Assembly (NCBI RefSeq): GCF_033958435.1 | Contig: NC_134142.1 | Coordinates: 101,379,001-101,443,000, forward strand | Direction of reading: 5' to 3' | From: Carettochelys insculpta | Taxonomy: Eukaryota > Chordata > Testudines > Carettochelyidae | DNA length: 64,000 bases | Shown: positions 44,845 through 56,785 of the stretch, piece after piece | How the letters are laid out: each line of letters opens with the position of its first letter | Position numbering within the stretch: position 1 is the first letter of the stretch | Program-made: the position numbers and the translations under genes | The notes under the pieces: model-generated | Databases searched by the model: none | The model's input: the letters and a program-made list of their open reading frames with translations, nothing else | What the model was told of the DNA's origin: nothing

Positions 44845-45050
44845 ACTGGGATTTAGAGGGGCTGGTTTCTGTTCCTGATGTTGCTGCAGACTTCTTGTGT
44901 GAAGTCAGGCAGGTCACTTAATCTCTCCATGCCACAGGGAAAATGGCAAGAACATTTCCCTTTCTCAAAGGAAGATAAACTTATAAATGTTTGTGAGCAC
45001 TCAACTATTACCAAGATGGGGGCTATAAAGTGTCAATAAAACATCTGTTT
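44845..45050 (+). mobile_element. MIR-type SINE
   Basis: The order matches MIR: a TGGATTTAGAG and TTCTGTTCCTG part, then TTGTGTGAAGTCAGGCAGG, TCACTTAATCTCTCCATGCC, and a right part with GGGGGCTATAAAGTGTCAATA. It is diverged and non-coding, with no clear tRNA head. Confidence 0.65.
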
Positions 45051-48000
45051 GGGATTCTGTATATACATATAGAAAAACCATTTTGGTAATATTTGAGACG
45101 GTTTAATAGATGACTCTTCTTTACACCAACCATCTGCCTATTAAACCAAATTGTCTTATAAGGCAACTAACTACACTAGGCCCTAGGAAAGCAAAAGGTA
45201 TTTTTCATTTTAGTAAAAACTGGAAGTTTTATAAAACAGATTTCCCATACTAAATGTGGGGACCGCAAAGATCTGATATGCTGGGTTTTGTGAGGGTAAA
45301 TGCAAGTGTCATACTCAGTGGACAGCTGGGATCATTTACTTTGCCGTCATTAACTTCTCCCCATTCTGATTACAACATGCAAGTTCTTAAACTTGTCACT
45401 AGTTCAGAATTGAGCAGTTGCACTTCAGACCAAGGCACTTTGTTTTAAATTAAAGAGATGGAAAAGAAACTCGCATTCTTGGATGGTGGGCAAGAAGCAA
45501 ATATTTCTCAATTTGTTTTGTAACTGGCAGCTGTTGGAATGGCCTCAAATTAATAATGTTCAAATAAAGTGCCTGACAGAGAGATTAGAAAGTAAAGTAC
45601 AACTGCTCAAGGCTTCTTGATCTTCAAAGACATTTGCAAAGGTGGAGCAATGTATGCTGAGTCCTGTATTATCCTGAAGCTGCAGATCTCTAGAGAGACA
45701 AAAGGAACCAAAAGGTATTCAACTTTATGCAAATTAGATGCACCCACAGGAATCCCAGAAAACTGATGATACAGAAATTGTGTGTGCAAAGTTTGGATCT
45801 CCAATATAATAGGCAGAAATATGCAGCGAAAGCACAAAAGAAAAGGTTCCCATCTCAGGATAGCTAAAACTTCCTCAGAACTTGTTCTCTCTACTTGTCA
45901 ACCCCCAACCCTCAACTACCAATCTCCTCCACTTCCACGTTATCAGTGAGACTATTGCAAAGGACATCAATCAATGTGGAATCCAGCACACTAATGGAAC
46001 TGCATTGAACTGGGATATATTTCTTGCAAGAAATATTCCACAGTTGACCTTATTACAGTATACTAATCCAGTAAGTAAATCTGTAGTTGGCAGTTGCAGG
46101 AGGATGAAGGATTGACTGTAACTCTGAAAAACAGTCTTCCTTGTGTAGCTGATACAGTTTTGATAGGTAGAGGTGGAGGTGTAACCCATTGATGAGTGGA
46201 TATTACAGGAGCTCCTTCCACTGTGGCTAGTCTGCAGAGGATGAGTCTGTTTCTGCCTCAGTTAGACACCATTAATCTGTTGAAGTTAATGATTTTTAGC
46301 TGTGGAGATCCCTACTTCAGTCCCAGGTATGTTGACCAAGATGGAGCATGACAGGTAAAGCTAAAGCATTCTATCTGGGACTGTAACCAACTTGTTATGC
46401 TCTGCAGCAGACACAGAGGGGAATCCAGAATACATGCTCACCAGTGGATTACACAGAGCTGAAAGGGGAACAACAGAAGTGCTTCTAATGCTTTAGTAGC
46501 TCTTTGTCCCAGGCAAGAGCAGTAGGGCTAGTACGAAGAGCACTACAGCAATAACATGCATAGACTATAATGAATGTAAATATTATTCCAATATGCCAGA
46601 GACGCTGATGGATATTTGCAATAATCAATTTAATGGAAAGAGGCAAGGGAACTGTAAATCCAGACAGATGTGGAATGTGGGGAAGGCTAGACACACCAAA
46701 GTATTAAAGGGAGAAACATCTCCTCAGTGAACTGGAAAGCTACAGAAGAGCCTTCTGCTGGAACAGGAGGAGTATAAATATGCTAATTAAATCAACTGCC
46801 CTATTTTCTAGCACAATAAGGTTTAAGCACACTGGCTCTTCCTCCAATTTTACAGTTTCTCTGAGCAAACCAGAAAAAAAGAGGCTACAAGACAGATTAA
46901 TCATAACTAGTAAGGGTCCCAAGCAGAATGTCTAAACAGTGAGTCTTAGAGCCTCAGAAGGAATTTAGGCACCCAAACAGCCATTGATTTCATTCTAACA
47001 TTGAATTACCTTTAAAAACTTGGGTTGAATGAATTTCCTATTTGTGAAACATTTATTCCCATTTAAACACATATTCCCATTTATACCCTACAGCCAGATT
47101 TTCAGCACAATAACCTGGAATCATGGATGCCTAAAGCCTCTTAAAATTAAGTTCCAGCCTTGCCTGGATGGTGCATGGGCCTTGTGTAGGGTCCCTGCAC
47201 AAGAGTAAATTTCACCAAAGATATGCCTAGTCAGAGAATGCTTCACGCTAAAAACAAACAAACAAAAAACATTGATGAACCCCAGGAAGGTATTCCCTAA
47301 CAATAAATAATACGTAAAACTTACATTTCATTGTGGATCCCTGCAGGTTTCCACAGATTTTTATGGAGAACACCAAACAATAAGAACTCATCAAAAAAAG
47401 TAATGTTAAATGCTTAATCGTCATCCTTAATGATGAAATTTGCTGGTGGCCAGCCTAGTTGGGAGCAACCCAACTGTGGAGGGGCCGACAAGCCAGGCAG
47501 AGGGACCCCAAGACAAAACAGTTAACCTGTTACGTAAGCACTAGCATTAAAGGGGTTAATCGTTTTAACATCCCTCATAAAAATATTTGAAAAATTGCAT
47601 TAAAAGTGGAAATTTCACTTTTGGATGAGAGAAGAGCTCATTTTAAAATACTTGCAAAAACATTGCCCCCATTTTTCAATCAGTCACAGAGCTGCTTAAA
47701 AAATTCAGTTATTCACAAACAGAAATAGATGAACTTCCTGGGAGAATACCATTTTTCAAGCAGCCCCATTGTCAATAAACCAAGGACGAAATTAAGAGCT
47801 CTCTCTTATGCAAAGCCTCAAAGAAAAAACTCATTTTTTGCAACATATTAACTTACAAGCATTTGCTTTTGTTGAAGTTCAGACTTCAAAATGTTAAACA
47901 TTTTGACACTGTTGAACCAGCCAGTGGTTTTGTTTTCAAACTGAAAGTAGTTTTGTCAAATTTCTAAACAGAAAACTTAGCAAAAGGTTACAAATCAAAG

Positions 48001-48660
48001 CAAGAATGTTTTGACTGGCCCCGAACACTCCCCCACCCCGACCTCCAAAAAATCAGATTTTTGGTTTACAAGGAACTTCAACATTGACTTCTCATTCCAA
48101 ATGGAGATAAATTTTTCAAGAGAAAGAAAAAATTTCCCATCCAACCTTCCCATCCCTCCTCTTTTCCAATTACACCTTTACAATTTCCAAATAAACTGTA
48201 TTCCTTTCACCTTCCTAACTTCTATGCACTAAGAAGATAACCAAACACATGCACAAACACACAGTTATAGTGTAGCTTAGCTATTCACACACATAATTTA
48301 GGTGCAAATTAACATGTGTTTGCCTGACCCTGTGTTTTTAAATCCAAAAACTATTTGAATAAAAGGCACCACAGGCCCAAACCCTCCAGGAATCAATTAC
48401 CTTGGATTATGGCCCATATAAGAAGTTATTTTACTCATTTAAATTTTATACCTAATAAAGCAATCAAGCACAGCTTTGTCATACAAATTGTATTAGTTCC
48501 AATGGATGTCCCATGAAAATCATGAGTCCAGGATTGGGATTTTGTAAATATTTATAGCACAGCTCAATATGGTTTATAAAATAACCACCCCATGAATCAG
48601 ACTAAAAAGAAAAACCACCAGTTAAATATGTGGGGCATTCTCTTGATAAACAAACACCTA
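45051..48660. other. Unannotated AT-rich spacer
   Basis: No gene recognised over 3.6 kb. Near 47447-47580 a block with GTTAACCTGTTACGTAAGC and GGGGTTAATCGTTTTAAC looks like part of an old repeat. Near 47860-48180 AAAATTT-rich text resembles 3280-3440. No open frame exceeds about 80 codons. Confidence 0.45.
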
Positions 48661-49062
48661 GGCTATGTCTACACTAGCCAAAAACTTTGAAATGGCCATG
48701 GAAATGGACATTTCAAAGTTTACTAATGAAGTGCTGAAATACATATTCAGCACCTCGTTAGCATGCAGGCGGCCGCGGCACTTCAAAATTGACGCGGCTC
48801 ACTGCCGCGTGGCTCGTCCAGACGCGGCTCCTTTCCGAAAGGACCCCAGCTACTTCGAAGCCCCTTACTCCCATCTTCTCATAGGAATAAGGGGACTTAG
48901 AAGTAGCCAGGGACCTTTCGAAAAGCAGCCCCATCTGGATGAGCCACGTCAATTTTGAAGTGCCGTGGCCAGCCGCATGCTAATGAGGCGCTGAATATGT
49001 ATTTCAGTGCTTCATTAGTAAACTAGGCCATTTCGAAGTTTTTGGCTAGTGTAGACATGGCC
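48661..49062. mobile_element. Foldback Harbinger-type MITE, 402 bp
   Basis: GGCTATGTCTACACTAGCCA on the left pairs with the reverse complement of the right end GGCCATGTCTACACTAGCCA, and pairing continues through most of the element (TTTACTAATGAAGTGCTGAA against its complement). CTA is duplicated on both sides (48658-48660 and 49063-49065). The 97-codon frame inside reflects only the palindrome. Confidence 0.85.
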
Positions 49063-49065
49063 CTA

Positions 49066-49530
49066 ATGTACAACAGCAGCTGTTATCTAAATCACAAAAC
49101 AACTGCAAACTTGGCATTAGTAAACAGTGTAGATTCATCAATACTAAAAACCTTGGGATTGTATAGAGCAAAGTGATGTAAAGGAAGTTCTTGCACAAAG
49201 CAGCATATAAGCCAATATTAATTTGTTTTCAGCAGCAGGCAGGATGTGGAAGTCCATCACATATGAGGGTTCACCCACCACTTGAGGCTAAAAGAACCTC
49301 TTGTCTCCTGGATACCAAAACTCAGGACAATACGTACATCTGCTCAATGAACTATGCATCTTCACTACTTGGAAAGGCTAGATATTTGGATCCAGACTCT
49401 TTCCTCAGTAACACCAACAAAAATGGAGGTAAATGGAATTACTTCAAATTTACATCTAAGTAACAGAATCTGCTGTTAATTCTACATCTGACCTCCATTC
49501 AGCTGTCTAGAGAGAGTACGGAAAAAAAAG
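49066..49530. other. Unannotated spacer
   Basis: No gene recognised. The 90-codon frame at 49191-49463 is not assignable. Confidence 0.4.
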
Positions 49531-49532
49531 TA

Positions 49533-49963
49533 CAGTACATCCTCAATTTTACAGACCCCAATTTAGTGGACTTCAGGAACAACAGGCATCCCTCTGTTGT
49601 TCCCGAAGTCCACTGAGGTCCCTAAAATCATCCTCCCTGACACCACCCGCAAAAAGAATTAAGACTTACCAATACTGAAGCCTAAAGGAGCTGCCACCTC
49701 CTCCACTGAAGCCAACAAGCCTACATGGTGGCAGCGCCTCCAGATGCGCTTGACTGGCTGCCTCCAGCAGTGCAGCCAGGCACCTTCAGCTCCTCCATCA
49801 GCGACAGCTCCAGTGAGTGGCAGGGATTTATTTGGGGGTGAGGGGGGGCAGGGCTTAGGCTGAGGGAGCCTGGCGGGGTGGGTGGGCAGTAAACCCCCGC
49901 ATATTTCAGGAACAGAGGACAACCTTCCTGCCCTAATTAGTCCGTTATAGTGAGGGTTTACTA
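49533..49963. mobile_element. pogo-like MITE with duplicated end
   Basis: The left end CAGTACATCCTCAATTTTAC has TA in front. The right end TATAGTGAGGGTTTACTA is followed by TA and then a second copy of the terminal 18-20 bases up to 49985. A hairpin near 49576-49612 is formed by GGAACAACAG and CTGTTGTTCC. Confidence 0.65.
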
Positions 49964-49985
49964 TATTTATAGTGAGGGTTTACTA

Positions 49986-51184
49986 CATTGTGTACCTATA
50001 TGTGTGTGTGTGGGAGGGGAGAGGTACATTAGCATTTATGGACAAGTTTTCCCAGTGGTTACGTTTTTCTGCACCATACCCATTTTTTGAAAGCATACTT
50101 CTGTTTTTGTAGTTTTGTAATTCCTGACTATGAAAGAAAATGCAATAGATATCCATTGTACAAAGACCTCCATTTGTACCATTGCCACTTTCTTAGCCCA
50201 TGGTACACATATTTGATTTCGAAACAGTCTAAACCATTTTCTACATTATGGAACAGATCCTCATTTGGTGTTACTAGTTATTGTTCCACTGACTTCCATG
50301 CAACAATGACAACTTGCACTGGCTGAAGATCTGCCCCATTAACTTTTTAGAACATTGTAGTACAAGATTATTCACAATACTGCCTTTGCATAGGCCAATC
50401 TTGAAACCGGTATTTGATGCAATGTAAAAACATGCACAACTTACTATCATAGTCAACTATGTGAAAGGTTGCAAAGACTCACCATTATAGAAACTGGGCA
50501 TTTGGCCAGCAAGAGAAGAAAACAAAACAATAAGACTCCAACAGGCATTAAATTTTAACCGACAGTTATGAATAGCTGGCGACTACCAAAGTTCAGTGAC
50601 CAAACATCTGACATACTACATAAATCTGCCACATACACTCTTCTGACATAAAGGGCTTTCATAATTGTAATTGGTTCTCCATTATTGTGACATTGGTTGT
50701 AACGTGCCATTGACCTTGTGCTTATATTGTAGCCACATAATAGTTTAGATGTTAGACTCTTAAAAAATTATCCAATGTAATTCTTAAATACATAGGGATA
50801 GATTTGTCTCCCAGGAAACAAGGGAAGACCATAACCTCCTGAGACTGATAACTAAGGTATCTGCACACAAGCTGTAAAATAGGAATAATGCCACTGGTGA
50901 AATTTTATATATATAAAATATATATGTATATTTTTTTAAACTGGCCTTCATGTAGTCATTTGCTAGAGTCCACATGTAATTCTTCATTGGTCTAGGAATA
51001 GAGATAAGTATGGTCAATCTGCATTTATGTTTTGGAGTCAGAAACTTCCAATTTCTGATCCTAACAATTTCAGAACTCTCTCCAACCTTGCTCGTTACCT
51101 CTGAAAAAACAAGGTAGAGACAAAGTAAAATAGGGATAATTATTTTCTGTTTTGCAGGGGTAGAAAAAGGTAACCTTGCAAGAC
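49986..51184. other. Unannotated spacer
   Basis: AT-rich with a short TA-rich run at about 50905-50935. No gene recognised. Confidence 0.45.
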
Positions 51185-52240
51185 TTCAATAGCTACACCT
51201 TATGAGTTCTTGAGAAGAGAAGAATGGCCAGTGGTTCACCTAGCCCAGTACTGTGCTTTGGACAATGGCCAACACCATGTGCTATAGAGGGAATGAACAG
51301 CACAAAGTAATCCATCACCTGTTATCCATTCCCAGATTCCAGGAATCAGAGATGAGGGACAACCAGAATAAGGCGTTTCATCTTGGTTAATAGCCATGGA
51401 TGGACCTGTATTCCATGATCTTACCTCAACTTTTCCTTAAAGCCCTGCCATAGTTTTGGCCTTCACAATACTGGTTGAGAATGAATGCCACAGATTAACT
51501 GCATTGTGTAAAAAAATGCCTCCTTCATTTTAAACTTGCTACCTATTAACTGAACTGGGTGACCCCCAGGTCTGAAAGCAAGGGGTTGGGCAGGACAAAG
51601 ACAGCAGTTGTTTTGGGGTTTCGGGCAGCAGCCACAGCTAGAACTCCAGGCTCCTTTGAAGCACTAGTAGTGCTGCTCCACATATCTGTGGGATACCCAG
51701 CACCATGGTCTGGGTGACATTAAGGGCAAGTGCCCTCTACCGCCCTCCTTCCAGGGTCATGGAGCTGCCCCCTCTCCACTTTGCTGCAGGGCCTGAAGTG
51801 GCTGTCAGCCCCACTGGTGACCCCTCGTTCTTACGTCATGTGAAGAACTAGATGCTTCCTACATCACACCACTTAGTTTTATAAACCTCTATCATATCAC
51901 TTGTTAGTCATTTCTTTTCCAAGCTGAAATGTTCTAGTCTTTTTAATCTCCCCTCATATGGAAGCTATTTCATGCTCTTAATCACTGATTATTGTTCTCT
52001 GTAGCTTTTACAGTTCTAATGTATTTTTTGGGAAGGGGAAAAGGATAGGTAAGATTGTGATCTTTACTATGCCACCATATAAATCCATGGTATGCTCATG
52101 CCTTGAGCCACAATATTCAAAGTATGCGTGTACCATGGATTTACATAGTAGTATTGTGATATTTACTATCATATCGATCCTCTTCCTAATAATTCCCAAC
52201 ATGGTACACTTTTTGGACGGCCACTGCACCTTGAATACAT
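51185..52240 (-). mobile_element. CR1 LINE 3' part, split by an insertion
   Basis: Read on the minus strand, the ORF2 C-terminal part starts with MLGIIRKRIDMIVNITILL followed by CKSMVHAYFEYC (about 52195-52110), the conserved end of CR1 ORF2. It continues with the equivalent of YEGRLKR and ATGATAGAGGTTTATAAAAC and ends in the 3' UTR at 51190-51400. Frame breaks and a 240-260 bp foreign block at 51573-51830 interrupt it. It is 5'-truncated. Confidence 0.78.
51573..51830. mobile_element. Unidentified insertion in CR1
   Basis: CR1 sequence on both sides is colinear, but about 250 bp of GC-rich unrelated sequence lies between. ACTGGGTGACCCC on the left and ACTGGTGACCCC on the right form an 11-12 bp direct repeat, as a target duplication would. 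No polyA tail, inverted ends or tRNA-like boxes are apparent. Confidence 0.55.
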
Positions 52241-52379
52241 ATTTTTTCAGAGAGCTACCTACAATTCCAGCCTCTCTTTCCTGAATAACTACTAATTTGG
52301 ACCCCGTTGTTTTACAGCTATAGTTGGAATCATGTTTTCCTAATATGCATTTCTGGTTAAAACGCCGAACTCAGCACTC
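52241..52379. other. Short spacer
   Basis: Nothing recognised. It may include a decayed left end of the next repeat (ACAGCTATAGTTGGAATCATG at 52314). Confidence 0.3.
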
Positions 52380-52857
52380 TTTTGTCCGGCAACATCCATC
52401 ATCCAGCAAGACAATGGATCCTGCAGGACCAGAGAGTCCTGGAGCTGAGAGGAGAAGGGGCCAGCCAGACCAGTGGCAGGAGCCCAGGGCAGCTGGTCTG
52501 GTGGCAAGGGGGGACAGCAACCACGGAGCCCGGGCCAGGAGCAGCAGCAGGGAGCAGAGACTCAGGATGGTAAGCTGGCAGCTCAGGCAGGGGATTGGTC
52601 ACAGCAGCTAGGTGGGAAGCTGCAGCCTGGGGAGGCTGGAAGGGTTGGCTGGGGCCAAGGCCAGCAGCTCGGAAGCCTGAAGGGGGCACTGAAGAGAGGG
52701 GTTCAGAAAGCTGCGATGACAGGTGGAAGGGGAATCCAGGAGCAGGGGCTGAGGCCTGGGGCAGGGGCAGAATTGACTACCCCAGTCTAGCAGAATCTCC
52801 TCTCTGGGACTGCTCAGGTCATGAGGATACCAGATGAGGGAGGCTGAACCTGTACTT
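52380..52857. mobile_element. MITE-like repeat with GGTTCAGCCTC end
   Basis: The right end on the minus strand, CAGGTTCAGCCTCCCTCATC, resembles the CAGGTTGAACCTCTC ends of the family at 13899-14233. Near the left, TTTTGTCCGGCAACATCC fits an inner part. The GC-rich centre carries AGCAGCAGGGAGCAGAG-type words. The long open frames in it are overlapping and unconvincing. Confidence 0.4.
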
Positions 52858-53153
52858 TGCACTTAACAGCAACAATTTTCTGCGGCCATGTTATTTTGTG
52901 AGATCTAAGCCTTCTGCCGGAAGGAGGCGGCAGCAACCAGGGCCGGGTTCAACATCTAGGGGTTCCTTTTCACTCATCTCACATAGAACTGGCTTGAGCC
53001 CCCACCCAGTAGCCTGGGAAACTCACACACCCCTGGGTGCCTCAGAGAGGCAATGCTTCCCCACTCGCAAGCACAGAGTCTGAGTGTAGGAAAGAAACTT
53101 TTAAAGAAAGAGGCAGAAAAATCCATTGGCATAAGCTTGGGAAAATATCACAC
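52858..53153. other. Spacer left of the third Harbinger copy
   Basis: Nothing recognised. Confidence 0.35.
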
Positions 53154-53522
53154 CCAGGCTACGGCTACACTAGCACACTACGTCAAAGTAGCCTATTTCA
53201 AAGTATCAAAATAAGCTACTTCGACGCATACTGTCTACACATCCTCCAGGGCTGGTACTGTTGACAGTCAACATCGAAGTAGCGACAGGGAGCGTCGATA
53301 GGAGCCACCCCGGAAGGAAATGTGGAGCATCCACACACACAAGTGCTCCCCGTCGAAATAAGGGGCCAGGAAAGGCCACGGATGGGGTCACAGGCTGGAC
53401 TGGCCCTTCCAGAGCAACAGCAAGCCAGTCCTTTAAAGGGCTTCTCCCAGACCCACCCAGCCTGCACAGCACGAGGTCTGCAGAGCGCTAACTACACTCT
53501 CACAGACCAACGCACAGCAGCT

Positions 53523-53531
53523 ATGGACTCC

Positions 53532-53562
<31 letters not shown>

Positions 53563-54935
53563 TGAAAGCCCTCCAAGTAGTCACACAGGGAGCAAGCATC
53601 CTGCTAGATGCTGCACGAGAGGCCACCCAGCAGCTGCTGGCAGAGGAACCCTCCCAGGGGGCAGACAGGGATGCCCCTGACCACCGGGCTCTCCTCCTCC
53701 TCCCCTGCTGGGTGCTCCGCCATCTCTGGAGCTACCCCACCAACTCCAAGTGGTGGGAGCCCCTGGTCATGGGGGAATGGGACGACGACCAGTGGCTATG
53801 GAACTTCCGCATGTGCCGGCAGACCTTCCTGGAGCTCTGCCAGTGGCTCACCCCAGCACTGAGGCACCAGGACACCCAGATGTGGCGCACCCTGTCGAGA
53901 AGAGGGTCACAATAGCCATCTGGAAGCAGGCCACTCCAGACCAGTTCGGAGTGGGAAAGGCCACGGTCAGGGCCATCGTCATGGAGGTAAGGAGGCCTAG
54001 GCATGCATCCACTGGGGGGGGGGGACCCAGGTGTGGGGCTGGGGAGGAAGGGGTGCTGGGGAGGGAGGGGCTGGCCGGGGGGGTACCCGGGGAGATGCCT
54101 GGGAGGGAGGCCTGGGGGGGGGAGGAGGCTGGGGAGAGGGGCCTGGGGCACCCTGCACACCCTCGTGGGTGTTTGTGTTCCCTCCCAACAGGTGGTCCGT
54201 GCACTCAATGCCATGCTGCTCCAGAGAGTCATCCAACTCGGGGACCTGGACGCAGCCATGGCCGGATTTGCCACCATGGGGTTCCTGAACTGCTTCAGGG
54301 CCCTGAATGGGACCCACATCCCCATCTGCGCCCCAGACCACGGGGGGGAAAGATACATAAAAGGCAGGGGCTACCACTCCATGGTCCTGCAGGCCATGGT
54401 GGACTGCCAGGGCCACTTCCAAGATGTTTATGTGGGCTGGCCCAGCTGCACACACAACTCCTGTGTCTTCCGGAACTTGGGCCTGCGCCACCAGCTGGAG
54501 GCAGGAACCTACATCCCCTAGAGGGAGATCCCTCTAGGGGATAACACCGTGCCCTTCTGCCTCATGGCAGACGCAGCCTACCCTCTCCAGCCCTGGCTCA
54601 TGCACCTGTACACCGATCACCTCAACGCCAGCCAGTAGCAGTTCAACGCCCGCCTGAACCACGCCCTTCAGGTGGTGGAGAGGACCTTTGGCTGCCTGAA
54701 GGGCTGCTGGCAGTGCCTCCTTGCCCACCTGGACGTCAGCCTCCAGAACATCCCCCAGGTTGTGGGCGTGTGCTGCATGCTCCACAACATTGTGGAGGCC
54801 TTCGTCCAGGGGTGGGCAGTCGACGCCAGCACAGGCTTCCCCCAGCAGGCCGCTGCACTCAGTCGCCAGGCCCACCACCAGGGGGTACGGGTCCGCAAGG
54901 CCCTGCGGGCCCATTTTGATCAGGGAGACCCCTGA
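53523..54935 (+). pseudogene. Harbinger transposase, catalytic residues mutated
   Basis: Exon 1 starts at ATG 53523 (MDS plus 10 glutamines) and ends at 53986 (donor GTAAGG). The intron is 53987-54191 and exon 2 runs to 54935. Lesions: a frameshift near 53890; absence of seven residues (SYRSVGQ in the other copy) between TPD and QFGVG; first catalytic aspartate changed (LNGTHIP instead of LDGTHIP); second changed (CTHNSCVF instead of STHDARVF); TAG at 54519-54521; and a second TAG near 54637. The third catalytic glutamate survives in VVERTFGCLKG. AATAAA lies at 55053-55058. Confidence 0.88.
53532..53561 (+). repeat. CAA(CAG)9 coding repeat in the transposase
   Basis: It encodes ten glutamines directly after MDS. 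This is the same place as the (CAG)16 tract at 30885-30932, but shorter. Confidence 0.92.
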
Positions 54936-55130
54936 GCACCTCCCTGGCCCTCCCTGGAGGGCCCCACACACACCGCCCGCACTGCCCACACACCGCTGCC
55001 ACCGCCTGCACACCATCCCCTCAACAAGCACGCGTCTCAGGTTCTTTGGAAAAATAAAACTGTGAATTATTGAAAATTGGTAGCTGTGTTATGTGCACAA
55101 CCAAAACTGTAACCAATACACAAAGGAGGA

Positions 55131-55161
55131 CAACTATATACACGGGGAACAACTATATACA
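55131..55161 (-). promoter_or_regulatory. Two TGTATATAGTT motifs after ORF1
   Basis: Read on the minus strand, TTTGTATATAGTTG and GTGTATATAGTTG lie downstream of ORF1. They are equivalent to the motif cluster at 29174-29348. Confidence 0.5.
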
Positions 55162-55517
55162 AATGGGGGCCCAGTGGATGGCTCAGTCATCGGCCCATCA
55201 GTCTGGGGTGGATGTAGAGGGGCGTGACCCCCAGCTGGTATGGGTCGTGATCCCCCCACTTGTCTGCGGTCCCCGGAGCAGCCGGCTGGGGGTCAGGAGG
55301 ACTGGCAGGTACAGCTGGGATGCCTCCACCAGCCAGTCTTCAGCCCCAGTAGGCTCCAGTCTTGGGGGCCTGGCAGGCAGCATGGCAGGCGGCATAGAAG
55401 GCGGGGCGGCGTGGCAGGTGGGGCAGCAGGCGGTGAGGCAGGTGGGGAGGCGTTGGGTAGAGTGGCAGGGAGGGCAGTATGGTGGGCAGTGGGGGGAGCG
55501 TGCCGGGCAACAGCCTC

Positions 55518-56785
55518 TCAGATTGACCCTGCCATGTCCCAGAATAAGCCCATGAACTCCTGCCACTCAGCCCAGCGCCAGGTGGACTCCTCCCGGTCAA
55601 ACTGGAGTCTCTCCTTGGCCACCTCCGTCTGCTGCTGGAGAGCGGCCAGGAGCTGGGGGTCCACGGGGGCCATCCCCTGGGTCTGGCAGTGGCGTGAACA
55701 TCCCGCTGGCCTTGGGGGTGTCCCTGGGCGCTGGAGGTGGCTGACTTCCGGCGGGCTCTCGGGGACCATGGAGGGTGCCTGGCTGTCTGGGGCCTCGGAT
55801 GGTGCAGCTGCAGAGAGGGAGAGAAGGAGGGAATAGCTGTTAGTACTGTGCCCTGGCCCATGGCCTGTTCCCCCCCGCCCCCCCTTGGGTGCTGGGTCTC
55901 CGTCCCCATCAGTGGGTGTGATATCCCTGTTGGCTGTCCCCATTGCATGGACCCCCCACCCCCGGGGTTAGGGCACAATGCTGTCCATGGGTGTGGGTGC
56001 TGACGGGCACTGATGGCCATGACACCGTCCTGGGACCGTGCTGTGGCTGGGTAGTTGTGGGTCAGGGTCCACTGGGGGTGTGTGAGGCTTCCGGTCATGT
56101 CTGGTGCCCCCACTCTGCGGGCCGGGGGGGTGTGAACTGTACGGTACATACCTGACCATCCATTGCCACGGTCAGGGGAATCCCGGTGGGTGGATGCCCA
56201 GCTGGTGCTCCGGGAGACGAGGTCTATGAGGAGCCCCCCACCCTCTCTGCTGGACCCCCTCCTCCGCCATCCTGAAGGGGGCTCCTCCGGTGGGCCCCGG
56301 GGTGCGAGGCTGGCCTCCAGGCCAGACTCTGGATCTGACGCCTGATGGCACTCGTTGGCCGTGATGTCAAGGGTGGACAGGGGGAAGGAGGTGTCCCAGG
56401 GGTGCAGGATGGCCCTGAGCTCCCTGTAATAGGGGCAAGCAGTGGGGGCGGCCCCAGACCAATTGGCCAAGTCCTGGGCCTGGGCGTAACACTGCCGCAA
56501 CTCCTTCACCTTGCCCCAGACATGATCCAGAGCACGGGCAGGGGGACTCTGGGAAGCCAGGCCCTTGGCCAGTTGGACGAATGCTTCTGCATTCCGCTGC
56601 TTGCTCCCCATCATGTGGAGCACCTCCTCCTCACCCCAGAGCCCCAGCAGGTCTCGGAGCTCAGCCTCCGACCAGGAGGGGCCCTGCCTCTTTTGGCTCC
56701 CACCCGTTTGGCTGCCAGGGGTGCCTGGGTCCCCTCGGGGGGCAGGGGAGCCCTGGGGGCACTCTGGGGGCTGGCTGGATGCCAT
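55518..56785 (-). CDS. Harbinger ORF1, Myb/SANT-like DNA-binding protein, open
   Basis: Exon 1 is 56785-56152, starting MASSQPPECP, with donor GTATGT. The intron is 56151-55808, with acceptor CTGCAG. Exon 2 is 55807-55518. Joined, the length is 924 nt, 307 residues, with no stop or frameshift that I see. The Myb/SANT trihelix is in exon 1 (WSEAELRDLLGLWGEEEVL, then KVKELRQCYAQAQDL). Exon 2 has a glutamine-rich helix (LLAALQQQTEVAKERLQF) and ends in FWDMAGSI. Phase-1 splicing matches the other copy. A frame also runs unspliced through the intron for 505 codons, but splicing is better supported by the parallel gene. It is open while its partner transposase is dead. Confidence 0.75.

Noticed and set aside
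52056..52165. Inverted repeat around two CCATGGATTTA/TAAATCCATGG blocks
   Set aside because: One arm is the normal CR1 ORF2 sequence (KSMVHAYFEYC region). The other arm is short and imperfect, so I do not call a separate hairpin.
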